Assembly: GCF_003857055.1 (NCBI RefSeq)
Contig: NZ_QGSZ01000217.1
Location: forward strand, 88,410-152,409
Origin: Micromonospora inaquosa
GTDB taxonomy: Bacteria; Actinomycetota; Actinomycetes; Mycobacteriales; Micromonosporaceae
Direction: 5' to 3'
DNA: 64,000 bases
The translations under genes were made by a program, and so were the position numbers. The notes beneath the pieces are model-generated. The model was not told the origin of the DNA and searched no databases. It saw only the letters and a program-made list of their open reading frames with translations. Below are positions 8,571 to 17,671 of the stretch, in pieces; within the stretch, counting starts at the first letter, position 1, and each line of letters starts with the position of its first letter.

Positions 8571-9446
8571 TCAGTCGGCGTCCAGCACCTCCCGCAGCCG
8601 CGCGGCGAACTCCTCGGGCTTGCCCGCGTAGCCGAACTCGCCGCCGAGGAACCCGCCGTGGTGGCTCGGGAACACCACGGCCTCCTGGCCGAGCAGCGCC
8701 GCGAGGCCCAGGGCGGTGCGGGCGGTGTACGTCCCGGCCGACTCCTCGCCGACCGCGACCACGATCCGGGTGGGCGCGGCGGTGAGCACCTTCGCGTCGG
8801 GACGGTAGTCGGTGATCGCCCACGAGTTCTGCGACAGCAGTGGATCATCGCGGCTGCCGTCGTCGTCGGAGGCCATGCCGTACATCGCCGGGTCGGGAGT
8901 GGGCTGGGCGAAGTAGGCATCGGTGAACTCGCCCTGCCAGGACGTCATCGCGATGAACGCGGCCATCCCGGCACCCGTGCCCTTCGCCTGGTACGCCTCG
9001 TAGAAGCCGGCCCGGGCACGCTCGGCGGCCGTGGCGTCGGGGAGCACGGCGTTGATCGGCGGTTCGTGCGCCACCAGGGTGGCGACGTCGCCGGGGTGGG
9101 TGGCGACCAGTTCGAGGGCGGTCACCGCACCACCGCTGCTGGCGAACACGTCGACCGGACCGACGCCGAGCGCCTCGACGAGCGCGTGCAGGTCGGCGGC
9201 CTGCTGCTGCGGCGTGTGGTCGGATCGTCCGTCCTTGCGGACGCTGCGGCCCAGACCACGCGGGTCGTAGGTGAGGACCGTGCGGTCGGTGAGGTGCGGC
9301 GCGACCGCTCCGAAGCCCTCCGCCGTCATCGGCTGGCCGATCATGAGCAGCGGGCGATGGGCGCCGGCGGGAGGTAGCGGGCCGCGGACGTCGTAGACCA
9401 GGTCGACGCCGGGAATGACCAGGATGTGCGTCTGGATGTCCTGCAT
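8571..9446 (-). CDS. Alpha/beta hydrolase
   Basis: 291 aa, single-domain alpha/beta-hydrolase fold. The oxyanion-side strand LTYDPRGLGRS and the nucleophile elbow FASSGGAV (S104 as nucleophile, with A-x-S-x-G spacing) are clear. The C-terminal PSHHGGFLGG supplies the catalytic histidine. No signal peptide, so cytoplasmic. Substrate unknown; related proteins are esterases, haloperoxidase-like enzymes or epoxide hydrolases. It lies downstream of the DUF1330 gene (112-bp gap) on the same strand. Confidence 0.87.
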   Translation of the reverse strand: MQDIQTHILVIPGVDLVYDVRGPLPPAGAHRPLLMIGQPMTAEGFGAVAPHLTDRTVLTYDPRGLGRSVRKDGRSDHTPQQQAADLHALVEALGVGPVDVFASSGGAVTALELVATHPGDVATLVAHEPPINAVLPDATAAERARAGFYEAYQAKGTGAGMAAFIAMTSWQGEFTDAYFAQPTPDPAMYGMASDDDGSRDDPLLSQNSWAITDYRPDAKVLTAAPTRIVVAVGEESAGTYTARTALGLAALLGQEAVVFPSHHGGFLGGEFGYAGKPEEFAARLREVLDAD

Positions 9447-9558
9447 CCGATGAGACTACGGCCGGCTGACCTGAGTCGGGGTGCCTTGAGGGCGGCGAGC
9501 CACCCGGTTCTTCGGGACGGCGCTCGTGCGTCGACCCGGGTGGGGCGAGGGTCTGGGG

Positions 9559-9903
9559 CTACCGGTCGGTGGCGCGGCGGATGGTCGCGGCCAGCTGCGA
9601 CGCGACGTGGCCGGGCTCGACTCCGTCGACGAGAATCACCTCGCCGGTGAGGTGCCTCGTCCGCAAGGGCTTGATCTCCTGATAGTCGCTGGACTGGTAC
9701 CAGGAGCGGGCGTGGGTCGCATCGGGAAACTCGAGGACGACCACGTCGCCGGACCAGTCGCCCTCCAGGACGTCGACGGCGCCGCCGTGGACGATGAACC
9801 GGCCCGCGAAGGGCACGAGGGTGGCGTCGATTCGCTCCAGGTACGTCAGCACCTCGGCGTGCACGGGTGCCTTGCCCAGGCGTGCGATCACGTACGCGGT
9901 CAT
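9559..9903 (-). CDS. DUF1330 family protein
   Basis: 114 aa. Fits the DUF1330 dimeric alpha-beta-barrel family: starts MTAYVIARL, has FAGRFIVHGG and VVLEFPDATHARSWYQS followed by YQEIKPLR near the C-terminus, as in family members. The biochemical role of the family is not established. Located between a lipoprotein gene upstream (72 bp) and an alpha/beta hydrolase downstream on the same strand. Confidence 0.88.
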   Translation of the reverse strand: MTAYVIARLGKAPVHAEVLTYLERIDATLVPFAGRFIVHGGAVDVLEGDWSGDVVVLEFPDATHARSWYQSSDYQEIKPLRTRHLTGEVILVDGVEPGHVASQLAATIRRATDR

Positions 9904-9975
9904 GATTGCCCGTCCTTTGTGTCGGGTCCTCTGCCCTGCGGTCGCTGCCAGCCTGACACGTCGATCCCCACCTGC

Positions 9976-10452
9976 TCAATGGTCGCGACAGCCGACCTGG
10001 TCGCCGATCTCCGGCGGAATGCCGAACGGGGTGCATTCGAGAGCGCTGCCTTCGCCCACCTTCTGCCACCTGCCGTCCGAGTGCTTGAACAGCAGCACAC
10101 CGTCGCCCTGCATCCCGGGGTCGACGGCGAGCACGCCGGCCGTGGCCCACTGCCTCGCGCACCTGATCTGATCCGGGTCGATCCGGTGGGTGCTGGGCAG
10201 TCCCGATGCGGCCTGCAGGGTCGCCGCGCTCACCGGACAGGCGGCCGGGGTGGTGCCGGAGGGCGGGCTGTGGGTCGGTGAGGCGTTGACGGCGGAGGGT
10301 GGCGTCGCGGGCGAGGCGGGTGCGGCGGGTGCGGTGTCGGCCGGTGGCGTGGTGCTCGCCCCGGCGGCGGGAGTGGGCGAGGGGGTGGCGCAGGCTGCCA
10401 GACCGGCCAGCGCGGCGACGGGCAGGAGGGTGCGGAGCGCGGTCAGGTTCAT
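9976..10452 (-). CDS. Small secreted lipoprotein, function unknown
   Basis: 158 aa. The signal peptide ends in a lipobox (LAGLAAC, C20), followed by a long Ala/Pro/Thr/Ser-rich linker (about 21-75). A small C-terminal domain of about 80 residues has four cysteines (CPVS, IRCARQ, LECTPF, VGCRD) that could form two disulfides. No family recognised. The start at 10452 is set by a GGAGGAACG ribosome site; an open frame continues upstream but without a signal peptide. Probably cell-surface. Confidence 0.75.
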   Translation of the reverse strand: MNLTALRTLLPVAALAGLAACATPSPTPAAGASTTPPADTAPAAPASPATPPSAVNASPTHSPPSGTTPAACPVSAATLQAASGLPSTHRIDPDQIRCARQWATAGVLAVDPGMQGDGVLLFKHSDGRWQKVGEGSALECTPFGIPPEIGDQVGCRDH

Positions 10453-10906
10453 CGTTCCTCCGGGTGCGGCATCGAAAGGGCTTTCCCAGTACACGTTCTG
10501 GGACCCCTCCGGGTTGCGCTGCCGATTCGGGGTGCCCATCGGAGCTGGTGCGTGGCTGACTCGGCCGTTCGCCCCCGTACATCTGATGTATGTCCATCGG
10601 GGTGGGCGGTCGTCGACGTGATCCTGGCGGATCGCTCTGCTGTGCCGTGTCGGTGCGCCGCTGCTCACCCGCCCATGCATCTTGCTGACCGGCCACAGCG
10701 TCCCGGTGTCCACGCATTGATCGACCGTTGCCTATTCTGTGGGCCCGGAGTAACCTTCCCGAAACACATCCGATGTCTGGCTCGTCAAGGTCGACATCGG
10801 CCTGCGCAGGCAGGGTCCCGGTTGGCCCCACCAAGCGGATCCCCATGTCGAGTCCCACAGTTGTCACGCTTCGGGGTGGCCGGACTGGTCACCGTTTGGA
10901 GGATCG
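10453..10906. promoter_or_regulatory. Divergent regulatory region with two ACATC-N-GATGT palindromes
   Basis: 454 bp without a gene between the lipoprotein gene and the GH95 gene. Two matching odd palindromes stand out: TACATCTGATGTA at 10578-10590 and ACATCCGATGT at 10766-10776. The second sits about 130 bp before the GH95 start. Two sites with the same half-sequence suggest a dimeric repressor binding here. The regulator is not identified; the motif differs from the CAAC/GTTG sites near the LacI gene. Confidence 0.5.
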
Positions 10907-13906
10907 ATGTCAGACCTGACCCGACGGCAAGCCATCAAGATCGGCGCAGCCGGCGCGGGCGGCGCCCTTCTGCCGGTGCCCTGGACCGCCGTGGCACGAG
11001 CGGACTCGGTATCGCCGCCACAGGTGTTGGCCGCTGGGGACCTCGCACTCTGGTACGACGAGGGGGCCGGCAGCGACTGGCTGCGGGCGCTGCCGATCGG
11101 CAACGGCCGGCTCGGCGCCATGGTCTTCGGCAACGTCGACACCGAGCGACTTCAGCTCAATGAGGACACCGTCTGGGCCGGCGGCCCGCACGATCCCAGC
11201 AACACCAGAGGCGCGGGGGCGCTCGCGGAGATCCGACGGCTGGTCAACGCGAACCAGTGGACCCAGGCCCAGGATCTGATCAACCAGACCATGATGGGCA
11301 ACCCGGGCGGCCAACTCGCGTACCAGACCGTCGGCAACCTCCGGCTCGCCTTCGGATCCGCCAGCGGCGCGTCACAGTACGACCGGACGCTCGACCTCAC
11401 CACCGCCACCGTCACGACGACGTACGTGTTGAACGGCGTTCGTCACCAGCGGGAGGTGTTCGCCAGCGCACCGGATCAGGTGATCGCGATGCGACTGACC
11501 GCCGACCGCAGCGGCTCGATCAGCTTCACCGCCACCTTCGACAGCCCGCAGCGCACCACGGTGTCCAGCCCGGACGGGACCACGATCGGCCTCGACGGCG
11601 TCTCCGGGAACATGGAGGGCGTCACCGGCGCGGTCCGCTTCCTCGCCCTGGCCAACGCCACGGTCAGCGGCGGCAGTGTGTCCAGCTCCGGCGGCACCCT
11701 GCGGGTGACCAACGCCAACAGCGTGACACTGCTGATCTCCATCGGCTCCAGCTACGTCAACTACCGCAACGTCGGTGGCGACTACCAGGGCATCGCCCGG
11801 CAGCGCCTCACCGCGGCGCGGGCCAGCAGCTACGACCAGCTGCGCAGCCGACACGTGGCCGACTACCAGGCGCTGTTCGGCAGGGTCACTCTGGATCTGG
11901 GCCGTACGTCCGCGGCCGACCAGACGACCGATGTCCGGATCGCCCAGCACAACAACGTCAACGACCCGCAGTTCTCCACGCTGCTGTTCCAGTACGGCCG
12001 GTATCTGCTGATCTCGTCGTCGCGGCCCGGCACCCAGCCGGCGAACCTCCAGGGCATCTGGAACGACTCGCTGGCTCCGGCGTGGGACTCGAAGTACACG
12101 ATCAACGCCAACCTGCCGATGAACTACTGGCCGGCGAACACCACCAACCTGGCCGAATGCCACGGCCCGGTCTTCGACATGGTCCGGGAGCTCGCGGTCA
12201 CCGGCACCCGCACCGCGCAGGTGCAGTACGGCGCGGCGAGCGGGTGGGTCACCCACCACAACACCGACGCGTGGCGGGCCACCGCGGTGGTGGACGGCGC
12301 GTTCTGGGGCATGTGGCAGACCGGCGGCGCCTGGCTCTCGACGTTGATCTGGGACCACTACCTGTTCAACGGCGACATCGAGTTCCTGCGGACGAACTAT
12401 CCGGCGATGAAGGGCGCGGCGCAGTTCTTCCTCAACACCCTTGTCACCGAGCCGACCCTCGGATACCTGGTGACCAACCCGTCGAACTCGCCGGAGCTCA
12501 GCCACCACTCGAACGCGAGCGTGTGCGCCGGCCCCACCATGGACAACCAGATCCTGCGGGACCTGTTCGACGCGTGCGCCCGGGCGAGCGAGATCCTCGA
12601 CGTGGACAGCACCTTCCGGGCGCAGGTGCGTGCCACCCGGGACCGGCTCCCACCCATGAAGATCGGCTCTCGCGGCAACATCATGGAGTGGCTCTACGAC
12701 TGGGTGGAGACCGAGCCCAACCACCGGCACATCTCGCACCTGTACGGTCTGGCGCCCAGCAACCAGATCACCAGGCGCGGCACCCCGCAGTTGTTCGAAG
12801 CGGCTCGCCGGACCCTGGCGTTGCGCGGCGACGACGGCACGGGCTGGTCACTGGCCTGGAAAATCAACTTCTGGGCTCGGATGGAGGAGGGCAAGCGAGC
12901 CCACGACCTGATCCGCTACCTCGCCACCACCGCGCGACTCGCGCCCAACATGTTCGACCTGCACCCGCCGTTCCAGATCGACGGCAACTTCGGCGCCACC
13001 GCCGGCATCGCCGAGATGCTGTTGCAGAGCCACGCGGGTGAGCTGCACGTCCTGCCCGCGCTGCCGCCGGCCTGGCCGAGCGGGCGGGTGACCGGCCTAC
13101 GCGGTCGGGGCGGGCACACGGTCGGCATCACGTGGGCGAGCGGCCAGGCCACCGAGATCCTCGTCCGACCGGATCGGGCCGGCACCGTCCGCCTCCGCTC
13201 CCGGATCCTGACCGGCACCGTCACTGTGGTGGACACCAGCGACGGTACGGCGGCCCGGACCACCCGGATCGACTCCGACCTCATCGACGTCACGGTGCAG
13301 GCCGGACGCACCTACCGGGTCACCAGCTCCGGCGTTGCCACCCCCACGCTGGAGCAGAGCTTCAGCAACGTCGGCATCACCAGCGACAGCAACACCAACG
13401 TCGGAAACTTCGACGGCGGCGGGGCCTCGCTCTCCGCGCAGGCCCTGGCTCAGGCCGGCGCCAGCCCGGGAGGCACGGTGAGCCGCAACGGAGTCAACTT
13501 CCGCTGGCCCAATGTCAGCTCCGGGGCCGCCGACAACGCCATCGCGTCGGGCCAGACCATCAGCGTGACCGGCACCGGCCGAACGCTCGGCTTCCTGCTG
13601 ACCGGCACCTACGGCGCGGTGTCCGGGACCGGCACTGTGGTCTACGCCGACGGCACCCGCCAGACGTTCACGCTGAGTTCGCCAGACTGGTATGGCGGGC
13701 CGCACTCCGGGGGTACCGCGGCCATCGTGTCCGCGTACCAGAACCGGCCCAACAACGTCCGGCAGTCCACCGCCGGCTGCATCTACTACGTGGGCGTCGC
13801 GTTGCAGAGCAAGGCGGTGGCCTCGGTGGTGTTGCCCAACATCAGTGCCCGGCCGGCGACGAACGTGCCGACCATGCACGTCTTCGCCATCGCGATCGGC
13901 AGCTGA
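10907..13906 (+). CDS. Tat-exported GH95 glycoside hydrolase (alpha-L-fucosidase/galactosidase type)
   Basis: 999 aa. The N-terminus has a twin-arginine signal (MSDLTRRQAIK, R6-R7) ending near AVARA, so it is exported folded. Residues about 40-800 are a GH95 enzyme: opening motif LPIGNGRLGAMVFG, then HHNTDAWR (N452, D454), PSNSPEL (E530) and IDGNFGAT (D692), which correspond to the known GH95 catalytic asparagine, glutamate and aspartate set. Residues about 815-999 form an extra beta-rich module (ITSDSNTNVGNFDGGG) seen in other secreted actinobacterial glycosidases and probably carbohydrate-binding. Likely removes alpha-L-fucose or alpha-L-galactose from plant xyloglucan or similar glycans. 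It converges with the GH67 gene. Confidence 0.92.
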   Translation: MSDLTRRQAIKIGAAGAGGALLPVPWTAVARADSVSPPQVLAAGDLALWYDEGAGSDWLRALPIGNGRLGAMVFGNVDTERLQLNEDTVWAGGPHDPSNTRGAGALAEIRRLVNANQWTQAQDLINQTMMGNPGGQLAYQTVGNLRLAFGSASGASQYDRTLDLTTATVTTTYVLNGVRHQREVFASAPDQVIAMRLTADRSGSISFTATFDSPQRTTVSSPDGTTIGLDGVSGNMEGVTGAVRFLALANATVSGGSVSSSGGTLRVTNANSVTLLISIGSSYVNYRNVGGDYQGIARQRLTAARASSYDQLRSRHVADYQALFGRVTLDLGRTSAADQTTDVRIAQHNNVNDPQFSTLLFQYGRYLLISSSRPGTQPANLQGIWNDSLAPAWDSKYTINANLPMNYWPANTTNLAECHGPVFDMVRELAVTGTRTAQVQYGAASGWVTHHNTDAWRATAVVDGAFWGMWQTGGAWLSTLIWDHYLFNGDIEFLRTNYPAMKGAAQFFLNTLVTEPTLGYLVTNPSNSPELSHHSNASVCAGPTMDNQILRDLFDACARASEILDVDSTFRAQVRATRDRLPPMKIGSRGNIMEWLYDWVETEPNHRHISHLYGLAPSNQITRRGTPQLFEAARRTLALRGDDGTGWSLAWKINFWARMEEGKRAHDLIRYLATTARLAPNMFDLHPPFQIDGNFGATAGIAEMLLQSHAGELHVLPALPPAWPSGRVTGLRGRGGHTVGITWASGQATEILVRPDRAGTVRLRSRILTGTVTVVDTSDGTAARTTRIDSDLIDVTVQAGRTYRVTSSGVATPTLEQSFSNVGITSDSNTNVGNFDGGGASLSAQALAQAGASPGGTVSRNGVNFRWPNVSSGAADNAIASGQTISVTGTGRTLGFLLTGTYGAVSGTGTVVYADGTRQTFTLSSPDWYGGPHSGGTAAIVSAYQNRPNNVRQSTAGCIYYVGVALQSKAVASVVLPNISARPATNVPTMHVFAIAIGS

Positions 13907-13920
13907 CAGCAACTGATCCC

Positions 13921-14030
13921 GCCTCGGGGGAGGCGGTCGGCGGTAACCGTCGGTCGCCTCCCCCGAGGCGGACGCGGTAATGAGCGGTATACCTCAGAGG
14001 TATGAATATGACTCTGAGGTATACCGCTCA
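13921..14030. repeat. Bipartite hairpin/palindrome element, copy A
   Basis: Lies between the convergent GH95 and GH67 genes. Part 1 is a perfect 15-bp stem (13921-13935 with 13955-13969). Part 2 is a perfect 19-bp inverted repeat (TGAGCGGTATACCTCAGAG at 13981-13999 with its complement at 14012-14030, 12-base loop). Bases 13939-13993 recur at 63745-63799 with 49 of 55 identical and no gaps. Probably a bidirectional terminator, but the conserved loop and AT-containing palindrome go beyond what termination needs. Confidence 0.8.
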
Positions 14031-14062
14031 ACAGCACACATGACATGCCGGGGCTTGCCCGT

Positions 14063-17000
14063 TCAGCGGATGCGCTCTCCGCGGCTCTCGATCCGGAAGT
14101 AGTCGAAGGCGACGTCGAGGTCGGTGGAGGTGCCGGCCCGGTTGAAGGCCAGTAGCCCGGCCTTCGTCGGCTCGGCGTTCAGGGTCGTGGAGCCGATGTA
14201 TCGGTAGACGTCCCCGTCGCTGGAGTAGTAGGCGCGGTAGCTGTTCCCGATCTTGGTCAGTCGGAGCCAGATGGCGCCGTCGGCCCCGACGATGCGCTGG
14301 GCGTCGGCACCGGTGATCTCCAGGGTCGACGCCGTGCCGTTCTGTTCGCGTAGGAAGACGATCCGGGCCTTGTTGATGGCCGCGGTCGCGTTGCCCATCT
14401 CCCACGCGAGTTTCACGTAGTTGTTGTCGTCCGCGTACCCGAGAACACCGCCCTGCTCGTTGTTGGTGGCGAGTGGGCGGGAGAAGACCACGGCGGACTC
14501 GGCCGTCCAGTCGCCGTCGACGTCCTGGAGGGCCAGGTTCCGCGCGGTGTTGACGTTGCCCTGGAGGTCGCCCTGCTGCGAGGTGATCACCAGAGACCCG
14601 TCGGCCAGTCGCCGCCTGCTCTCGTCCGGCCGGACCCACTGCCACTGCGCTCGGAGTTGTGTCGACTCGAACTCGTCGCTGCCGGTGATGGTGGTGTTCA
14701 ACTCCACCGTGTAGACCGACGACGCTGCGCCGTTCGTGACGGTGACCCGAGCCTGCCCGGTGGGGTCGGTCGCCTGCTCGACCACGACCGACGCGGCGGG
14801 GTCGGCGGCGGTGGCGGTGACCGTCGGCACGGTCGTGGTGCCGGCCGGCGTGAGGGCGTTGTAGCGCAGCACCGACGGTGCGAAGGCCGTCAGGCCCTTG
14901 CCGTCGACTCGCAGGGCCGTCAGCGTCGTGTCGGGCACCAGGTTGAAGACGTAGTTCTTCACGAGGGGGCCGAAGAAGCTCTCCGTGGTGACCTTGACGA
15001 CCGCCTGACCGGGTACGTCGGCCGCCTGGGAGATGATCTCGTAGCGGGCCTTCCGGTCAGCCGTCCGCACCTTGGTGATGGTCGGCGACGCCCCGGCCGG
15101 CACCGGGATGGTGTACGAGGTGTCCGACAGGTTGAAGCCGCCGAACGTCTTCCCGTTCACGGTGATCGTGGCCGACAGTGGCGCGTCGTTGACCGGGATG
15201 TCCCGCCCGCTGAACTCCTTCCAGTAGTTCACCGAGGTGTCCCGCCAGTTGGCCGCGTCCGCCTCGTGGACCGCCAGCTTGGCGCGAACCTCGGTGAACC
15301 GGCGCGCGTCGATGTCGGGCTGGAGCGTTTCCCAGGTCTCCCGCATCCAGGTCACGTACTGCACACCCATCTGGTAGCGGTAGACCAACTCCGCCCAGAA
15401 TGTCCGCCCGCTGTCCATCCGATGGCCCCACGGCACGTGGTGGAACCACATCAGCAGGTTCTCCGGGACCGAGTCGATGTCGCCGTAGCGCTGCTGGAGG
15501 CGGGGGAAGTACTGGGCGGCCAGGTTGCTGCCGGTGGGGGAGCGGTCGAAGCCCAGACCGACGCTGTCGGCCTTGTTGTAGTAGATCGGGCTCCAGTCGT
15601 CGCGGCCCGCCCAGTCGGCGGGGTCGGGGCGGTAGTGGGCGCCCTCGGCGAACTGGTGGCCGATGCCCAGCGGGGTCTGGTAGCTGACCAACGACTCCCA
15701 CGAGCCCATCATCATCCTGCGGATGGTGTCGACGACGCGCCGGTCGTTGCTCCAGGTCATCCGCGTCCAGTCGGTCGCGATGTCCGCCGAGTCGAGCGTC
15801 CAGTCCCACGCCTGACGGCCGAAGGCGAAGAGGTTCGCCTGGGCGAAGTGGTGCCCGGTCAGGTTGTCGGCGTTGCCGAGGTTGGCGACACCCACGATGG
15901 CGGTGTCCGAGTGGTGTTGGGCGCTCCCGTCGACGATGTCGCCGACCAGCCGCTCCTTGAGCAGCTTCCCGTTCGCGTCGGTCGCGTACGTGTCGGTCTT
16001 GAGGATCTCCTCGTACATCGGGCCGAGGTAGGTCAGCATCCAGTTCTGACCCGTGTATTCCTGGGTGATCTGGAGTTCCAGGGCCTGGTTGGTGTTCTCC
16101 ATCCGGCCGAACATCGGGTGGATGGGCTCCCGGGCCTGGAAGTCCAGTGGCCCGTTCTTGGTCTGCAGGAACACGTTGTCGGCGAAGCGTCCCCGGCTGC
16201 CGTCCGGCTGGGCCTCGTCGTCGATCGGCCCGAACTCCAGGTAGGCCCGCTTGAGCCGGTCGTTGTCGACCTCGGCGTTGTAGACGAACGTCCGCCAGTG
16301 CACGGTCATCCCGAGCGGCGCCACCGCGGCGGCGATGGCGTTGGCGCCGTCACCGTGGTCGTACCCGAAGTCCTGTGGCCCCGGCTGTCCCTCGGAGTTG
16401 GCCTTGACGGTGAGTCCCATGAAGTCCGGGATCGCGGCCTGGATCTGCTGGGCCCGGCGGTGCCACCAGCCCCGGAACTCCGCACCGTACGGGTCGAGTT
16501 GGCTGTTGGTCAGCGTGTCCGGCGCGAACCGGCTGTCGGTGGGCGCGGTGTAGCGGATCGACAGACCCAACCTGATGCCGTACGGACGCAGCGCGTCGGC
16601 GAGGGCCGCCTCCTGCGCGATGCGGGCGCTCGTCAGGTACGCGTTGTCGGCGTTGACGTTGTTGATGGTGATGCCGTTGATGCCCAGGGACGCCAGCGCG
16701 CGGGCCATGACGAGGTAGCGGTCGAGGATGACGGGCAGGTTCCGGCCGGCGCTGGCACCGGTCGCGGCGAAGTTGAAGATCGCACCGCTCTCCCCGTTCA
16801 GCCCGCCCAGCCCGGAGGCGTTGTTGCCCGCGTAGAGACGCTCGGTCTCCCAGTTGTTCAGCAACCGATGCTTGATCTTCGGTGACTCCGCGACGCGGAG
16901 GTGGTCGATGGGTTTCTGGGTCTGCAGGAGCCGGAGGAAGGCGAAGGTGCCGTACAGCGCGCCGAGGTCGGTGTTGCCGGCGATGACGGTGAACCGTGCC

Positions 17001-17530
17001 CTGCCCTTCGACACCGAGCGGACGAGGTAGCCCTCGTCGCCCACCTTGGCCAGGTCGCGGGCCGCGATGCTGCGCCCCACCAGCGGCGAACTCGCCGGTG
17101 TGCCCACCACTACCGCGCCGTCCGGGACCGTGCCGCCGTCGCCCGTCGTCACCGGTGTCGGCTGGCCGAGCAGCCCGCCCAGGCCGCGTACCAGTTCGTC
17201 CCGGGCGGCGCCCAGCGTGGACTCGGCGAGTTTCTCGCTGGAACCGGGAGCCATCGCGAGGTCCGTGGTGTGCCGGTGGGCCCTGGTGGCGTCGGCGTTC
17301 TCGACCACGATCGCCGTGGCCGCCCGGCGGTAGTCGCGCAGCAGCTTCGCGTCGTCGACCGGCACGTACCGCAACCACAGGTCGGAGCCGCTGTAGTCGC
17401 CCGGCGACGCGGCCGCGGCGACCGGCGTGGTGGTGGCGACCGTGAGGGTGGCCGCGACGGTGGCGAACACCGTGCCCAGCACGATGAGGGTCCGCCGTAG
17501 CCGGGGCACCGAAGCTCGGTTCATCGCCAT
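14063..17530 (-). CDS. Secreted GH67 alpha-glucuronidase with extra C-terminal domains
   Basis: 1155 aa, about 450 longer than usual GH67 enzymes (near 700). A Sec signal peptide (about 1-40) is followed by the GH67 N-terminal sandwich and barrel. Catalytic residues are present: E380 in KANSEGQPGP as acid, and the pair D463 in KNGPLDFQARE and E491 in LQITQEYTG, with the family spacing of 28. A C-terminal Ig-like stretch (about 870-965) precedes a concanavalin/laminin-G-like domain (about 970-1155) that may bind polysaccharide. Cleaves (4-O-methyl)glucuronic acid from xylan fragments. Most GH67 enzymes are intracellular, so secretion is notable. Candidate LacI operators lie upstream. Confidence 0.92.
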   Translation of the reverse strand: MAMNRASVPRLRRTLIVLGTVFATVAATLTVATTTPVAAAASPGDYSGSDLWLRYVPVDDAKLLRDYRRAATAIVVENADATRAHRHTTDLAMAPGSSEKLAESTLGAARDELVRGLGGLLGQPTPVTTGDGGTVPDGAVVVGTPASSPLVGRSIAARDLAKVGDEGYLVRSVSKGRARFTVIAGNTDLGALYGTFAFLRLLQTQKPIDHLRVAESPKIKHRLLNNWETERLYAGNNASGLGGLNGESGAIFNFAATGASAGRNLPVILDRYLVMARALASLGINGITINNVNADNAYLTSARIAQEAALADALRPYGIRLGLSIRYTAPTDSRFAPDTLTNSQLDPYGAEFRGWWHRRAQQIQAAIPDFMGLTVKANSEGQPGPQDFGYDHGDGANAIAAAVAPLGMTVHWRTFVYNAEVDNDRLKRAYLEFGPIDDEAQPDGSRGRFADNVFLQTKNGPLDFQAREPIHPMFGRMENTNQALELQITQEYTGQNWMLTYLGPMYEEILKTDTYATDANGKLLKERLVGDIVDGSAQHHSDTAIVGVANLGNADNLTGHHFAQANLFAFGRQAWDWTLDSADIATDWTRMTWSNDRRVVDTIRRMMMGSWESLVSYQTPLGIGHQFAEGAHYRPDPADWAGRDDWSPIYYNKADSVGLGFDRSPTGSNLAAQYFPRLQQRYGDIDSVPENLLMWFHHVPWGHRMDSGRTFWAELVYRYQMGVQYVTWMRETWETLQPDIDARRFTEVRAKLAVHEADAANWRDTSVNYWKEFSGRDIPVNDAPLSATITVNGKTFGGFNLSDTSYTIPVPAGASPTITKVRTADRKARYEIISQAADVPGQAVVKVTTESFFGPLVKNYVFNLVPDTTLTALRVDGKGLTAFAPSVLRYNALTPAGTTTVPTVTATAADPAASVVVEQATDPTGQARVTVTNGAASSVYTVELNTTITGSDEFESTQLRAQWQWVRPDESRRRLADGSLVITSQQGDLQGNVNTARNLALQDVDGDWTAESAVVFSRPLATNNEQGGVLGYADDNNYVKLAWEMGNATAAINKARIVFLREQNGTASTLEITGADAQRIVGADGAIWLRLTKIGNSYRAYYSSDGDVYRYIGSTTLNAEPTKAGLLAFNRAGTSTDLDVAFDYFRIESRGERIR

Positions 17531-17577
17531 CTCCTCGTTCGTCCGCTGGGGACGCCGGTGCGCCCGTCCCGCGAGCG

Positions 17578-17645
17578 CAACGACGTTGACAGATGGATTC
17601 CCGTCGATCCTGTCGGGGGCGGTCGGACCTCGGCAACGAGTTGTC
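17578..17645 (-). promoter_or_regulatory. Two candidate LacI-family operators upstream of GH67
   Basis: CAACGACGTTG at 17578-17588 (perfect 5+1+5 palindrome) and GGCAACGAGTTGTC at 17632-17645 lie in the 141-bp gap between the LacI gene and the GH67 start. They share the half-site CAAC/GTTG with sites at 18869 and 52394. The position just upstream of the GH67 gene fits repression by the neighbouring regulator. Confidence 0.6.
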
Positions 17646-17671
17646 GTTTCTTGTCGTGGGGCCGTGCGGCC

